A DNA stretch of 64,000 nucleotides. Source: Thermoplasmata archaeon UBA61. GTDB lineage: Archaea > Thermoplasmatota > Thermoplasmata > Lutacidiplasmatales > UBA184. The position numbers were made by a program, and so were the translations under genes. Numbering within the stretch: position 1 is the first letter of the stretch; every line of letters starts with the position of its first letter. This document shows, one piece after another, positions 54,367 through 62,778 of this stretch. The notes under the pieces are model-generated. The model saw nothing but the letters and a program-made list of their open reading frames with translations, was not told the origin of the DNA and made no database searches. Location: NCBI GenBank assembly GCA_002503985.1, contig DASW01000001.1, forward strand, positions 48,113 to 112,112, read 5' to 3'.

Positions 54367-55024
54367 GAGCGAGACCGGTCGCGCATTGGTCGGCGATCGG
54401 ACACTCCGAACAGCGCGGGCGGTTCGGCCGGCACAGGTTCTGGCCGTGCTGGACGAGCAGCGGGTTGACGGGGGTCCAGAAGCGCGGGTCCACCCGCTCG
54501 CGGAGCTTCGCTTCGGTCTCCTCGGGCGTTCGGGTGCGCACGACGCCGAGACGGTTGGCGATGCGATGCACGTGGGTGTCGACCGGGATCGCCGGGATCC
54601 CGTACCCGAAGACCAGGACGCAGTTCGCGGTCTTGGGACCGACGCCCGGAAGGGAGGTGAGCTCCTCGAAGGTCCGGGGCACGGTACCGCCGAAGCGCTC
54701 GAGGACCTCGTTCGCGACCTTCCCGAGGACCCGCGCCTTCACGTGATAGAAGCCGGTCACCCGGATGAGCGACTCGACCTCGGAGCGCCTCGCTCGGGCG
54801 AGCGAGGGCGCGTCCGGGAACCGAGCGAAGAGGCGCGCGCTCGCGACGTCCGTGTTCGCGTCGCGCGTTCGCTGGGAGAGGATCGTGCCGATCAGCACCT
54901 GGAACGGGTCCTCGGCGTGGTCCCGAAGGTACGGGCGACGCCAGTCCCCCGTCCCGTAGAGGGCGCTGAGCCGGTCGAGGAGGCGTTCCCAGTCGAACGG
55001 GACAGCGGGGCCCTCGCGCGTCAC
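54170..55024 (-). CDS. nth: Endonuclease III (DNA glycosylase/AP lyase)
   Basis: 284 residues. The helix-hairpin-helix LPGVGPKTANCVLVF with catalytic Lys, the catalytic Asp in VDTHVHRIANRLG, and the [4Fe-4S] site C-x6-C-x2-C-x5-C (CRPNRPRCSECPIADQC) are all present. It removes oxidised pyrimidines. The real fold ends soon after the cluster (about residue 220); the remaining roughly 65 residues are Arg/Pro-rich and antisense to the MFS gene. ATG overlaps the folC stop. Confidence 0.93.
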   Translation of the reverse strand: MTREGPAVPFDWERLLDRLSALYGTGDWRRPYLRDHAEDPFQVLIGTILSQRTRDANTDVASARLFARFPDAPSLARARRSEVESLIRVTGFYHVKARVLGKVANEVLERFGGTVPRTFEELTSLPGVGPKTANCVLVFGYGIPAIPVDTHVHRIANRLGVVRTRTPEETEAKLRERVDPRFWTPVNPLLVQHGQNLCRPNRPRCSECPIADQCATGLALSDGRNPPRPEDRPGRRASPAAPRVPPRSRASRAAGPPTPRRRNASRRSRRTGPKPRHRRRAGSS

Positions 55025-56424
55025 CCGGAGTTCCTCCGGTCCGCAGAGGAACGCGGGGTCGCGGCCTGAGGAGATGAGACTCCTGGGTCCGAGAGGTCCG
55101 GCTCGTCTGGGTCCCCCGACTCCCTAAGGAGCTCTCCCACGAGGTAGTCGCTTCCCGTGACGAGGGTGAACCCGTCCGGTCCGGTGCCAGCTCGGGCAAT
55201 GGCGAGGCCCTCGGCCGCCGAGCGGGCTTCGACGATCCGCGGGAACCGGCCGAAGGCGGCCAGCCGCAGCTCGGAGGGGCGAGCGCCGCGGTCCGAGTGA
55301 ACCGGCACCACGACCACCGTTCGCGCGAGCGGCGAAAGGGCGTCCAGGATACGGCCGGCGTCCTTCTCCCGGAGGCATCCGAAGACGATCGTGCTCTCCT
55401 CGGGGCTCGCGAGCGGGGAGATCTCGGCGAGGCTCTGGGCGAGCGCGGTGGCGCTCTCGGGCGTGTGGGCGACGTCGTAGAAGAGCTCGGGCCGCTTCGC
55501 GACCCGCTCGAGCCGACCCGGCCAGCGCACTTCCGCGAGACCCGCTGCCACCTTCTCGTCGCTCAGCTCTAGGCCGGAGGCCTGAGCGAACCGCACCACC
55601 GACGCGAGAGCGAGGGCCGCGTTCCCCGGCTGGAACCGACCGAGCAGGGGGACGAACAGGTCGGGGAACGACCGCCCCGGTACGCGCACCGTGAACGTCT
55701 GTCCCTCCTCTCCCAGGGTTCGCCCCTCGACCCGGAGCTCTTTCTCGGCGTGCCAGAGGGGGACCCCGAGCTGCGTCGCCGTCGCCTCCACCACCGCTCG
55801 GGCCTCCGCCGGAAGTTCCCCGACGACGCCCGTCATCCCCCGGTGGAAGATGCCGGCCTTCTCGCGAGCGATCGACGCGAGGTCGGGTCCGAGGAGGTCG
55901 GTGTGCTCGAGCTCGATCGTCGTGATCACGCCGACGCGCGCGTCGAGCACGTTCGTGGAGTCGAGACGGCCCCCGATCCCGACCTCGACCACGGCCGCGT
56001 CCACCTCCTCGCGAGCGAACCAGTCGAAGGCGAGGACGGTCGTCGCTTCGAAGAACGTCGGAGGCCGGTCGATCGTCCCGGCGGCCTCCGTCTCCCGGGC
56101 GGCGGCTTCGACGCGTCGGATGCCGTCGACGACCGCGGAACGGGGGATGAGCCGGTGGTCGATGCGGGCGCGCTCGCGGTAGGTCGCGAGATGCGGTGAC
56201 GTGAAGAGGCCCGTCCGAAGCCCGTGCGCGGTGAGGATCGACTGCGCCATGACCGCGGTGGAGCCCTTCCCCTTGCTGCCGGTGATGTGGACCGCCGGGA
56301 ACTGGCGCTCGGGGTGACCCAGCGCGGCGAGGATCCCCTGGACCGTCTCGAGCCCCGGGCGAAGCCCGAAGCGACGGCGCCGGAACAGGTCGTCGAGCGC
56401 CGCGCGATACTCCTCGCGTGTCAC
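55021..56424 (-). CDS. folC: Folylpolyglutamate/dihydrofolate synthase
   Basis: 467 residues of the Mur ligase family. P-loop HITGSKGKGSTAVMAQSIL, the FolC stretch FTSPHLATYRERARI, VVEVGIGGRLDSTNV and TTIELEHTDLLG identify it. It adds glutamate to folates or pterins. The last 30 residues are Ser/Pro-rich. GTG start; coupled to nth by an ATGA overlap. Confidence 0.93.
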   Translation of the reverse strand: MTREEYRAALDDLFRRRRFGLRPGLETVQGILAALGHPERQFPAVHITGSKGKGSTAVMAQSILTAHGLRTGLFTSPHLATYRERARIDHRLIPRSAVVDGIRRVEAAARETEAAGTIDRPPTFFEATTVLAFDWFAREEVDAAVVEVGIGGRLDSTNVLDARVGVITTIELEHTDLLGPDLASIAREKAGIFHRGMTGVVGELPAEARAVVEATATQLGVPLWHAEKELRVEGRTLGEEGQTFTVRVPGRSFPDLFVPLLGRFQPGNAALALASVVRFAQASGLELSDEKVAAGLAEVRWPGRLERVAKRPELFYDVAHTPESATALAQSLAEISPLASPEESTIVFGCLREKDAGRILDALSPLARTVVVVPVHSDRGARPSELRLAAFGRFPRIVEARSAAEGLAIARAGTGPDGFTLVTGSDYLVGELLRESGDPDEPDLSDPGVSSPQAATPRSSADRRNSG

Positions 56425-56440
56425 GGCCGCTCCCTGGTCG

Positions 56441-58156
56441 CTAGTACATCGACCGCTCGCGGTACGACCCGAAGATCTCCTGGAACGCGCGCACGATCTC
56501 TCCGAGCGTCGCGTCCGCCTGGAGGGCTTCGAGGACCGCGGGCATCGTGTTCTTCTCCTCGGTCGCGGCGACCTTGCGCAGCCGGTCGAGGGCCGCCGCG
56601 TGGCGGGAGGCGTCGCGTCGGGAACGTAGCGCTCGCAGCCGACGGCTCTGGGCCCGGCGGGCCTCCTCGGTGATCTTGAGCCGCGGAACCTTGAGCGGAG
56701 TGTCGACGGTGAAGGCGTTCACGCCCACCACCTTCTCCTCCCCCGACTCGACGGCCCGTTGGTAGCGGAACGACGCCTCCTGGATCTCGCGCTGGAAGAA
56801 ACCGCGCTCGATTCCTGCGACGACCCCGCCCAGAGCATCGATCCGGTCGAAGTAGCGACGGGCATCCTCCTCCATCGTGTCGGTGAGCCACTCGACGTAG
56901 TAGCTGCCCGCGAACGGGTCGACCGACTCGGAGACCCCCGATTCGTGCGCCAGGATCTGCTGGGTACGCAGCGCGATTCGGACCGCGTCCTCGCTCGGGA
57001 GCTGGATTGCCTCGTCATAGGAGTTCGTGTGCAGCGATTGGGTGCCGCCGAGGACGCCCGCGAGCGCCTGGACGGTGGTCCGCACGATGTTGAGCTCGGG
57101 CTGCTGCGCGGTGCACGAGCAGCCGGCGGTCTGGGTGTGGAAGCGCAGCCACATCGACCGCTCCGACTTCGCGCCGAACTCGTCGCGCATCACCTGCGCC
57201 CAGATCCGACGGGCGGCGCGGAACTTCGCGACCTCTTCGAAGAAGTCGTTGTGGGAGTTGAAGAAGAACGACAGCCGCGGAGCGAACTCGTCCACGTCGA
57301 GGCCGCGCTTCTTGGCTTCGGCGACATACGTACGACCGTCCGCGAGGGTGAACGCGAGTTCCTGCACCGCGGTCGAGCCGGCTTCCCGGATGTGGTAGCC
57401 CGAGATCGACACCGGGTTCCACTGCGGGGTCGACCGGGTGGCGAACTCGATTGTGTCGGTGACGAGGCGGAGCGCGTGACGCGGAGGGTAGAGGAACTCC
57501 TTCTGGGCGATGTACTCCTTCAGGATGTCGTTCTGGGTCGTCCCGCCCATGCGGGCGAACGGGACCCGGTTCGCCGAGCCGGCGAGCAGGTACATCCCCC
57601 AGAGGATGTTCGCGGGGGCGTTGATCGTCATGCTGGTCGTCACGTCGGCGAGCGGGATCCCCGCGAGGAGCCGCCGCATGTCGTCGAGCGAGCCGACGTT
57701 GACCCCGCACTTCCCCACCTCGCCGAGCGACTCGTTGTCGTCCGCGTCGAGTCCGTAGAGCGTCGGGTCGTCGAACGCGATCGAGAGTCCCGACTCTCCG
57801 TGCTTCAGGAGGTAGCGGAACCGACGGTTCGTGTCCTCGGGCGTTCCGAACCCGGAGAACATCCGCATCGACCAGACCCGTCCGCGGTACATCGTCGGAT
57901 GGACCCCGCGCGTGAACGGAGGCTGCCCCGGGAAGCCGATCCGGTCGAACGACCCCCGCGACGAGCGGGGCGTGTACAGCCGGTCGACCGGGATCCCGCC
58001 CAAGGTCGTGAAGCGCTCCTTTCGCTCCGGGCTCTTCGCGACGGCGGGAGCGAGGGTCTCCGCCTCCCAACGGCGGGTACGCTCGATGACCGGGTCGTTG
58101 CGGTCCGCGTCGACCGCGGTCGGGGAGGAGGGTCGGAGCGGGCGGCTCGCCGACAT
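56441..58156 (-). CDS. Acyl-CoA mutase large subunit (methylmalonyl-CoA mutase family)
   Basis: 571 residues, the catalytic TIM-barrel half: GFGTPEDTNRRFRYLL, TTSMTINAPANILWG, PVSISGYHIREAGSTAVQE, FAPRLSFFFNSHNDF and LGGTQSLHTNSYDEA. The B12-binding domain is absent; archaea encode it separately, and it is not in the window. The pocket stretch reads RMFSGFG where classical methylmalonyl-CoA mutases have RQYAGF, so an isobutyryl- or hydroxyisobutyryl-type substrate is possible. A TATA box stands about 25-30 bases before the ATG. Confidence 0.92.
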   Translation of the reverse strand: MSASRPLRPSSPTAVDADRNDPVIERTRRWEAETLAPAVAKSPERKERFTTLGGIPVDRLYTPRSSRGSFDRIGFPGQPPFTRGVHPTMYRGRVWSMRMFSGFGTPEDTNRRFRYLLKHGESGLSIAFDDPTLYGLDADDNESLGEVGKCGVNVGSLDDMRRLLAGIPLADVTTSMTINAPANILWGMYLLAGSANRVPFARMGGTTQNDILKEYIAQKEFLYPPRHALRLVTDTIEFATRSTPQWNPVSISGYHIREAGSTAVQELAFTLADGRTYVAEAKKRGLDVDEFAPRLSFFFNSHNDFFEEVAKFRAARRIWAQVMRDEFGAKSERSMWLRFHTQTAGCSCTAQQPELNIVRTTVQALAGVLGGTQSLHTNSYDEAIQLPSEDAVRIALRTQQILAHESGVSESVDPFAGSYYVEWLTDTMEEDARRYFDRIDALGGVVAGIERGFFQREIQEASFRYQRAVESGEEKVVGVNAFTVDTPLKVPRLKITEEARRAQSRRLRALRSRRDASRHAAALDRLRKVAATEEKNTMPAVLEALQADATLGEIVRAFQEIFGSYRERSMY

Positions 58157-58179
58157 CGGCCTCGGGGAGGCCGGCGGTT

Positions 58180-58190
58180 CCTATAACTCC
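58180..58190 (-). promoter_or_regulatory. TATA box for the acyl-CoA mutase gene
   Basis: Minus-strand GGAGTTATAGG about 25-30 bases before ATG 58156. Confidence 0.55.
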
Positions 58191-58227
58191 GGGGGACAGG
58201 GAAGAACGACGGAAGGCGAGGTTCGGC

Positions 58228-58932
58228 TCACGAGGAGTTTGACGGCCCAAGGCGAGGTTCCTTGGGGACGAGTCGGGCCTTCGTGATCCGAAGGCATGAC
58301 GTCGAACCGGTGACACTTCGCTCGGCCACCTCCGACTCGATCCGCTCTCGGAAGAACGGCGCGTCGACGACCAACGTCTCGAACTCGCCGCCCTCTCCTG
58401 CGACGTTGACCGGCCGGACCTCTCGGCTCCGGCGCTCGAGCTCCGATACGAGGCCGAGGTCGAGCCGGCGGCCCAGTAGGTCGGGGGTGAGCGGCTCGGC
58501 CGCGAGATGAACGAGACGGATGTCGAGGCCGGCCGCGATCTCCTCGCGGACGACCTGTACGGGCTCTTTCCTCCACAGTGGTGTATAGACGCGTCGGCCC
58601 ACGCCGCTCGCGATGCGCAGCAATCGCGCCCATTGGTACGAAGACTGGATGGCGCCCGCCACGACCGGTCCGCGGTCGCCCTCGATCGCTTCCTGCAGGG
58701 CCGCGAGCTCGCGCTCCTCGCCGGTGCCGCGCACCAACACTCGGCGGTGGCTCTTCCTCCAGGCCCGAGCCTGCAGGGCGACCAGGTCCAGGTTCGGGGT
58801 GTGGAACATCATCGCGTCCGGTTCCTCGGGGACGATCGTGACGAGCTCGTCGACCGGCCAACCTTGCGTGTCCGAGAGGTACGCCGCGTAGATCGAATCT
58901 TTTCCGCCGGAGACGAGCGCCGTGACCGTCAT
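58228..58932 (-). CDS. dph6: Diphthine-ammonia ligase
   Basis: 234 residues of the PP-loop ATPase family: TALVSGGKDSIYAAYL at the start and the Dph6-type GEGGEFETLVVDAPFF near 190. It makes the last step of diphthamide on elongation factor 2. It follows purL by 9 bases and may share its transcript. Confidence 0.92.
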   Translation of the reverse strand: MTVTALVSGGKDSIYAAYLSDTQGWPVDELVTIVPEEPDAMMFHTPNLDLVALQARAWRKSHRRVLVRGTGEERELAALQEAIEGDRGPVVAGAIQSSYQWARLLRIASGVGRRVYTPLWRKEPVQVVREEIAAGLDIRLVHLAAEPLTPDLLGRRLDLGLVSELERRSREVRPVNVAGEGGEFETLVVDAPFFRERIESEVAERSVTGSTSCLRITKARLVPKEPRLGPSNSS

Positions 58933-58941
58933 GGGGGCGCG

Positions 58942-61248
58942 CTAGGGGAGTCCGAGACCGGTGCGCCAGCGCTCGTAGAGCGGAAGCAGCGGGACGGTCG
59001 CGAGCTCGCGGCCCGCCCAGCGCAAGGTCGCATCCGTCGCCACGACCTCGCCGAGCCGAGAGCATGTGGGTGGGGCGAACGTCCGCTCGAAACGCCTCCG
59101 TTCCCCTTCCGGCACCTCGACCACGAACCGGCTTGCGCCCTCCGCCACGAGCGCGAGGGAAGCGGTGCGAAGGCCCGTGGCGTCGAGGTCGACCGCGAAG
59201 CCGAGGCCCCCACCGAACGCCATCTCCGCGAGCGTCACGCTCAGCCCGCCGTCCGAGACGTCATGGACGGCTCGTACGAGGCCGCGCCGCTCGGCCGAAA
59301 GCAACCGCTCGCCCAGTCGGCGAAGGCCTGCGGGGTCGGTTCGCGGGAGGGCGAGGCCGGTCCGTCCCCGCCGCCGAGCCCAGAGCGAGCCGCCCAGCTC
59401 GGGGGCGGACCGTCCAAGGAGGAAGAGGCGGTCCCCCTCCGCTTTCAGGTCGCTCGTCGCCACGTGCGTGATGTCGTCCACGATCCCGGTGGCGAGCAGT
59501 ACCGGGGTCGGAGGGATCTCGGTGCCGAGTCCGCCGTTGTAGAAGCTGACGTTCCCGCTCGGCACGGTGAACCCGAGCGCGCGGGCACCGCGGGCGAGGC
59601 CCCGGGTCACCGACGCGAAGTCCGCGAGGACCCGCGGGTCCTCGGGGTTCCCGAAGTTGAGGCAGTTCGTGAACGAGTCGGGCCGCGCTCCGACGGAGTA
59701 GAGGTTGCGCGCGGCCTCCTCGACGACCATGACCGCCCCGTTCTCGGGGTCCTCGGAGCACGCCCAGGGTTGAGTGGCCGTCGTGACGCCGAGCCCGCGT
59801 AGGCTCGAGGGCCGGGGTTGGAGCACCGCCGCGTCGCCGTGCGATGGAGAGGTGACCCGACCGTGGAGCGGCTTCACGACCGTCCGGCCCTGGACCTCGT
59901 GGTCGTAGACCCGGAGGACGCCCTCCCGCGAAACGGAATCCGGGGCGAGAAGGAGGTCCACGAACAGGCCCACCGGGTCCTCGTTCGCAAGGTCGGGGGA
60001 CCGCGCCGACCGGCGGCGCCGGGCGCGGGTCGGTCGACGGACCGTGGGCGGGTCGACGCGGAAGCCGACCTTCATGTGAGCCGCCAGGGAGCCCTTCCAG
60101 AGCAGGGTCTCGTAGGGCCCGGGGACCACCTCACCGATGTCGGTCGCCGGCACGTCGTGGCGCCGGAAGATCGCGAGGAGCGCAGGGAGGTCGGCGGGAG
60201 CGACGTCCAGGATCATCCGTTCCTGGGACTCGGAGACCCAGACCTCCCACGGGCGGAGCCCCTCCTCTCGGAGCGGTACGCGGTCGAGGTGGATGCGCGA
60301 GCCGAAGCCTCCGGAGTTGACGAGCTCGCCCGACGCCGTGGCGAGTCCTCCGCCCCCGAGGTCCTTCTGGCCGCGGACGAGGCCGCGGTCGTACGACTCG
60401 AGGCAGGCGTGGATGAGCGGCTCCTTCATGATCGGGTTGCCGAGCTGGACCGCGCCGCGGGACTCGGATTCACTACGGTCGGTGAGCTCCTTCGAAGCGA
60501 AGGCCACTCCCCCGATGCCGTCGCGGGCCGTGAGCCCCCCGACGAGGACGAGGTGGTCGCCGACGGCGTGCGCGCGGTTCGGGGTCAGTCGGCTCTTCGG
60601 CAGGAACCCGACACAGCCCACGTTCACGAGCGGGTTCACGACGTACGCCGGGTCGAAGTAGACGCACCCCGAAACGGTCGGGACGCCGACCCGGTTGCCG
60701 TAGTCTCGGATCCCCGCGATGACTCCCTCGGCGATGTACCGCGGGCTCTTCACTCCCGGCGGAAGCGTGTCGGGACCGCGTTCGAGAGGGCCGAAGAAGA
60801 GGGGGTCGCTGAGGGCGATCGGCTTGCCGCCGACCGCGAGGACGTCCCGGAGGATCCCTCCGATACCGGTGGCGGCGCCGCCGTACGGTTCCACGGCGGA
60901 CGGGTGGTTGTGGGACTCGATGCGGATGGCGTAGGCGAACCCGTCCTCGAACTGGAGGACCCCGGCGTCCCCGGTTCCCAGGACCCGGGGCTTCGCATGC
61001 AGCTTCGAGAACGCGCGCTTCAAGAACGGTCGGGAGCTCTTGTAGCTGCAGTGCTCGCTCCAGCTCTGCGCGATCCCGGCGAGCTCGACGTCCGTCGGCT
61101 CGCGCCCTTCCTCGCGATAGTACGCTTGGAGTCGCCGAAGCTCGCGACGGTCGAGTCCGAGCCCCCGCGCTTCCGAGAGACGGTCGAGCCCGGAGAGCGA
61201 CACGCGGCGGATCGGGAAGCGGGTGACCTCGTCCGCCCAGTCGGACAT
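58942..61248 (-). CDS. purL: Phosphoribosylformylglycinamidine synthase subunit PurL
   Basis: 768 residues, the small-type PurL. The catalytic SWSEHCSYKSSRPFLKR, IRIESHNHPSAVEPYGGAATGIGG and DLGGGGLATASGE are intact, and the second AIRS-like half has VHDVSDGGLSVTLAEMAFGG. It makes FGAM from FGAR, with PurS (next door) and PurQ (not in the window). Confidence 0.96.
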   Translation of the reverse strand: MSDWADEVTRFPIRRVSLSGLDRLSEARGLGLDRRELRRLQAYYREEGREPTDVELAGIAQSWSEHCSYKSSRPFLKRAFSKLHAKPRVLGTGDAGVLQFEDGFAYAIRIESHNHPSAVEPYGGAATGIGGILRDVLAVGGKPIALSDPLFFGPLERGPDTLPPGVKSPRYIAEGVIAGIRDYGNRVGVPTVSGCVYFDPAYVVNPLVNVGCVGFLPKSRLTPNRAHAVGDHLVLVGGLTARDGIGGVAFASKELTDRSESESRGAVQLGNPIMKEPLIHACLESYDRGLVRGQKDLGGGGLATASGELVNSGGFGSRIHLDRVPLREEGLRPWEVWVSESQERMILDVAPADLPALLAIFRRHDVPATDIGEVVPGPYETLLWKGSLAAHMKVGFRVDPPTVRRPTRARRRRSARSPDLANEDPVGLFVDLLLAPDSVSREGVLRVYDHEVQGRTVVKPLHGRVTSPSHGDAAVLQPRPSSLRGLGVTTATQPWACSEDPENGAVMVVEEAARNLYSVGARPDSFTNCLNFGNPEDPRVLADFASVTRGLARGARALGFTVPSGNVSFYNGGLGTEIPPTPVLLATGIVDDITHVATSDLKAEGDRLFLLGRSAPELGGSLWARRRGRTGLALPRTDPAGLRRLGERLLSAERRGLVRAVHDVSDGGLSVTLAEMAFGGGLGFAVDLDATGLRTASLALVAEGASRFVVEVPEGERRRFERTFAPPTCSRLGEVVATDATLRWAGRELATVPLLPLYERWRTGLGLP

Positions 61249-61252
61249 GCGT

Positions 61253-61513
61253 TTAGGCCGAGAGCGGGCGCACCGACACTCGGTGGATGACGGGGTTCGC
61301 GAGGAGGCGTTCGACGGCGCGGCCGGCGAGGCGGCGGGCCTCCGTCGCGCTCACGTCCGCGAACTCGAGGTCGTAGACGCGGGCGGTGGTCACGTGACGC
61401 ACCGACGGGATCCCGAGGAGCGCGAGCGACTTCTCGATGCTCTCCGCTTCGGCGTCCATGACACCCGGCTTGAGCTCAACGCGGACTTCGATGCGTACCG
61501 TCGAAGCGTTCGT
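61253..61513 (-). CDS. purS: Phosphoribosylformylglycinamidine synthase subunit PurS
   Basis: The core VRIEVRVELKPGVMDAEAES to VIHRVSVRPL is PurS, which holds PurL and PurQ together. No ATG, GTG or TTG lies near the domain start. Counting from an in-frame ACG at 61513, with GGGAGG 6-8 bases before it, gives 86 residues, the normal size. The other option, TTG 61633, would give 126 residues with a Pro/Arg-rich front and would lie almost on the TATA element. The start is uncertain; the gene is not. Confidence 0.82.
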   Translation of the reverse strand, partial: TNASTVRIEVRVELKPGVMDAEAESIEKSLALLGIPSVRHVTTARVYDLEFADVSATEARRLAGRAVERLLANPVIHRVSVRPLSA

Positions 61514-61636
61514 TCTCCCGACCTCCCGGAGCGCTTGTAGGGGACCGGAGAGATAACGATACGCCCGCGCCGGCTCGCCGCTGCCGTCGTCCGTCCCCCC
61601 CGACGACCGTGTCGGAGTTTCGGCCCTTTGCAAAAG

Positions 61637-61645
61637 CCTATATAG
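61637..61645. promoter_or_regulatory. Symmetric TATA box between purS and the 61690 gene
   Basis: CCTATATAG is nearly palindromic. It lies about 45-50 bases before ATG 61690 on the plus strand and about 125 bases before the purS start on the minus strand, so it could serve either or both. Confidence 0.5.
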
Positions 61646-61689
61646 AGGAGGTTTTTCGGGCGCCCGGCTCGGTGGGGGGCCGGCCGTCA

Positions 61690-61863
61690 ATGGAGGAGTT
61701 CATCTGCAGCGTTGAGTTCCTGCGCGGGGCGGCCGACGTCATCGCCCGCGTCTCGAGCGAGGCGGGGGGCATCCGCGAGTACCGCGGAGGCACGGCCGGT
61801 GCCGTGATCGACCAGGTCATCAACGACCTCCAAGAGGAGTTCGAGTCCGCCCCGGTGGCGTAG
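61690..61863 (+). CDS. Small hypothetical protein
   Basis: 57 residues from ATG 61690 (MEEFICSVEFLRGAADVIAR to EEFESAPVA), mostly helical and acidic. I do not recognise a family. The TATA box at 61637 excludes the in-frame ATG-less extension to 61609. It precedes the RAM-domain gene by 65 bases. Confidence 0.6.
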   Translation: MEEFICSVEFLRGAADVIARVSSEAGGIREYRGGTAGAVIDQVINDLQEEFESAPVA

Positions 61864-61928
61864 GCCGGTGTGGGGTCGGGCATTCGCTTTTCACTAAGGA
61901 GACGACGCTTTCCGGAAGGAGGTTTACT

Positions 61929-62270
61929 ATGGAAAAACCCGCCGCGGCTCAGCCGCCGGTCAGCCGTGCTGTCGAGAGCGCGTTCACGAACGTCTGGGGG
62001 AACGAACACGTCGTGGCCCTCATCGCCCTCAAGGTCGAGACCGCCGAGGCGGACAATGTCGCGATCGAGGTCGCGAAGTTCGCCGAGGTCGAGGACGCCT
62101 TCCTCGTCACGGGGGACACCGACATCTTCCTCAAGGCCCGCTTCCCGCACTACGAGGAGCTGAAGGAGTTCGTCCTTCGCCGGCTCCCGTCGGTCCGCGG
62201 CATCCGGGAGACGAAGACGCTGCTCGTCGTCACCGCCTACAAGGAACGAGGGGAGGCCGCTCGCCTATGA
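61929..62270 (+). CDS. Standalone Lrp/AsnC ligand-binding (RAM) domain protein
   Basis: 113 residues: VVALIALKVETAEADNVAIEV, then VEDAFLVTGDTDIFLKARF and a final RGIRETKTLLVVTAYKE, the RAM fold that binds amino acids in Lrp regulators. No DNA-binding domain is present, so it may sense ligands and work through a partner. A perfect Shine-Dalgarno GGAAGGAGGT precedes the ATG. Confidence 0.88.
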   Translation: MEKPAAAQPPVSRAVESAFTNVWGNEHVVALIALKVETAEADNVAIEVAKFAEVEDAFLVTGDTDIFLKARFPHYEELKEFVLRRLPSVRGIRETKTLLVVTAYKERGEAARL

Positions 62271-62590
62271 CGAGCCCCACCACCGCGCCTACGACACCCG
62301 CCGTCGGGGCCGTACCCCCGGCCGGTCCGAGGACCACACCGGACGTCGCCGGCTTCCAGCGGATCGTCGACGCGCTCACCGAGCTCGCGGACGACGCGCT
62401 GGTCCCGCGGAACGTCCGCCGCGGAGCGCAGTCCGCGAAGGACGAGCTCTCGAAGCCGCGGGCCGCCCTCGACATGCGGATCGCCAGCGCCGTCTACGTC
62501 CTCGATGACCTCGCGAACGACCCCAACCTCCCGACGCACGGACGCACCGCCATCTGGTCGATCATCTCGAGCCTGGAGAGCCTTCAGTGA
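62267..62590 (+). CDS. UPF0147 family protein
   Basis: 107 residues. The core (about 30-107) ALTELADDALVPRNVRRGAQ to LDDLANDPNLPTHGRTAIWS matches UPF0147, a small archaeal helical protein of unknown function. A Pro/Thr-rich extension precedes it. ATGA overlap with the RAM gene. Confidence 0.87.
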   Translation: MTSPTTAPTTPAVGAVPPAGPRTTPDVAGFQRIVDALTELADDALVPRNVRRGAQSAKDELSKPRAALDMRIASAVYVLDDLANDPNLPTHGRTAIWSIISSLESLQ

Positions 62591-62606
62591 ATCCCGTCAG
62601 GCATAC

Positions 62607-62617
62607 TGTAAAATACG
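62607..62617 (+). promoter_or_regulatory. Candidate TATA box for tRNA-Lys
   Basis: TGTAAAATACG about 35-40 bases before the tRNA-Lys gene, in a GC-rich setting. Confidence 0.5.
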
Positions 62618-62671
62618 GCTCCGGGGTCCTGCTCCCTCGGAGCGGAAACGGGCCCGTAGCTCAGTTAGGTT

Positions 62672-62700
62672 GGCCGTCCGGCTCGCCGGGTGGCCCTACA
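62672..62700 (+). other. tRNA-Lys intron 1, D loop
   Basis: Bulge-helix-bulge: central helix TAGG (62666-62669)/CCTA (62695-62698), 3-base bulges TTG and CAA, inner hairpin GCC-GT-CCGG with CCGG-GT-GGC (two G-U pairs) and loop CTCG. The cut sites give a 29-base intron between about positions 20a and 20b. The outer helix is weak here, so the exact borders may shift by a base. Confidence 0.75.
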
Positions 62701-62740
62701 AAGAGCATCTGGCTTTTAACCAGGTGGTCGGGGGTTCGAA

Positions 62741-62778
62741 CGAGCCTCCTCGCGTCGGCCGCGAGGTCGCTCCGGACG
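62741..62778 (+). other. tRNA-Lys intron 2, T loop (position 59/60)
   Basis: Bulge-helix-bulge: outer helix is the T stem, central helix TTCG/CGGA (one G-U pair), bulges AAC and CGT, inner stem GAGC/GCTC then CCTCGCG/CGCGAGG after a 2x2 internal loop. Cutting after the second base of each bulge releases 38 bases. Confidence 0.83.
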
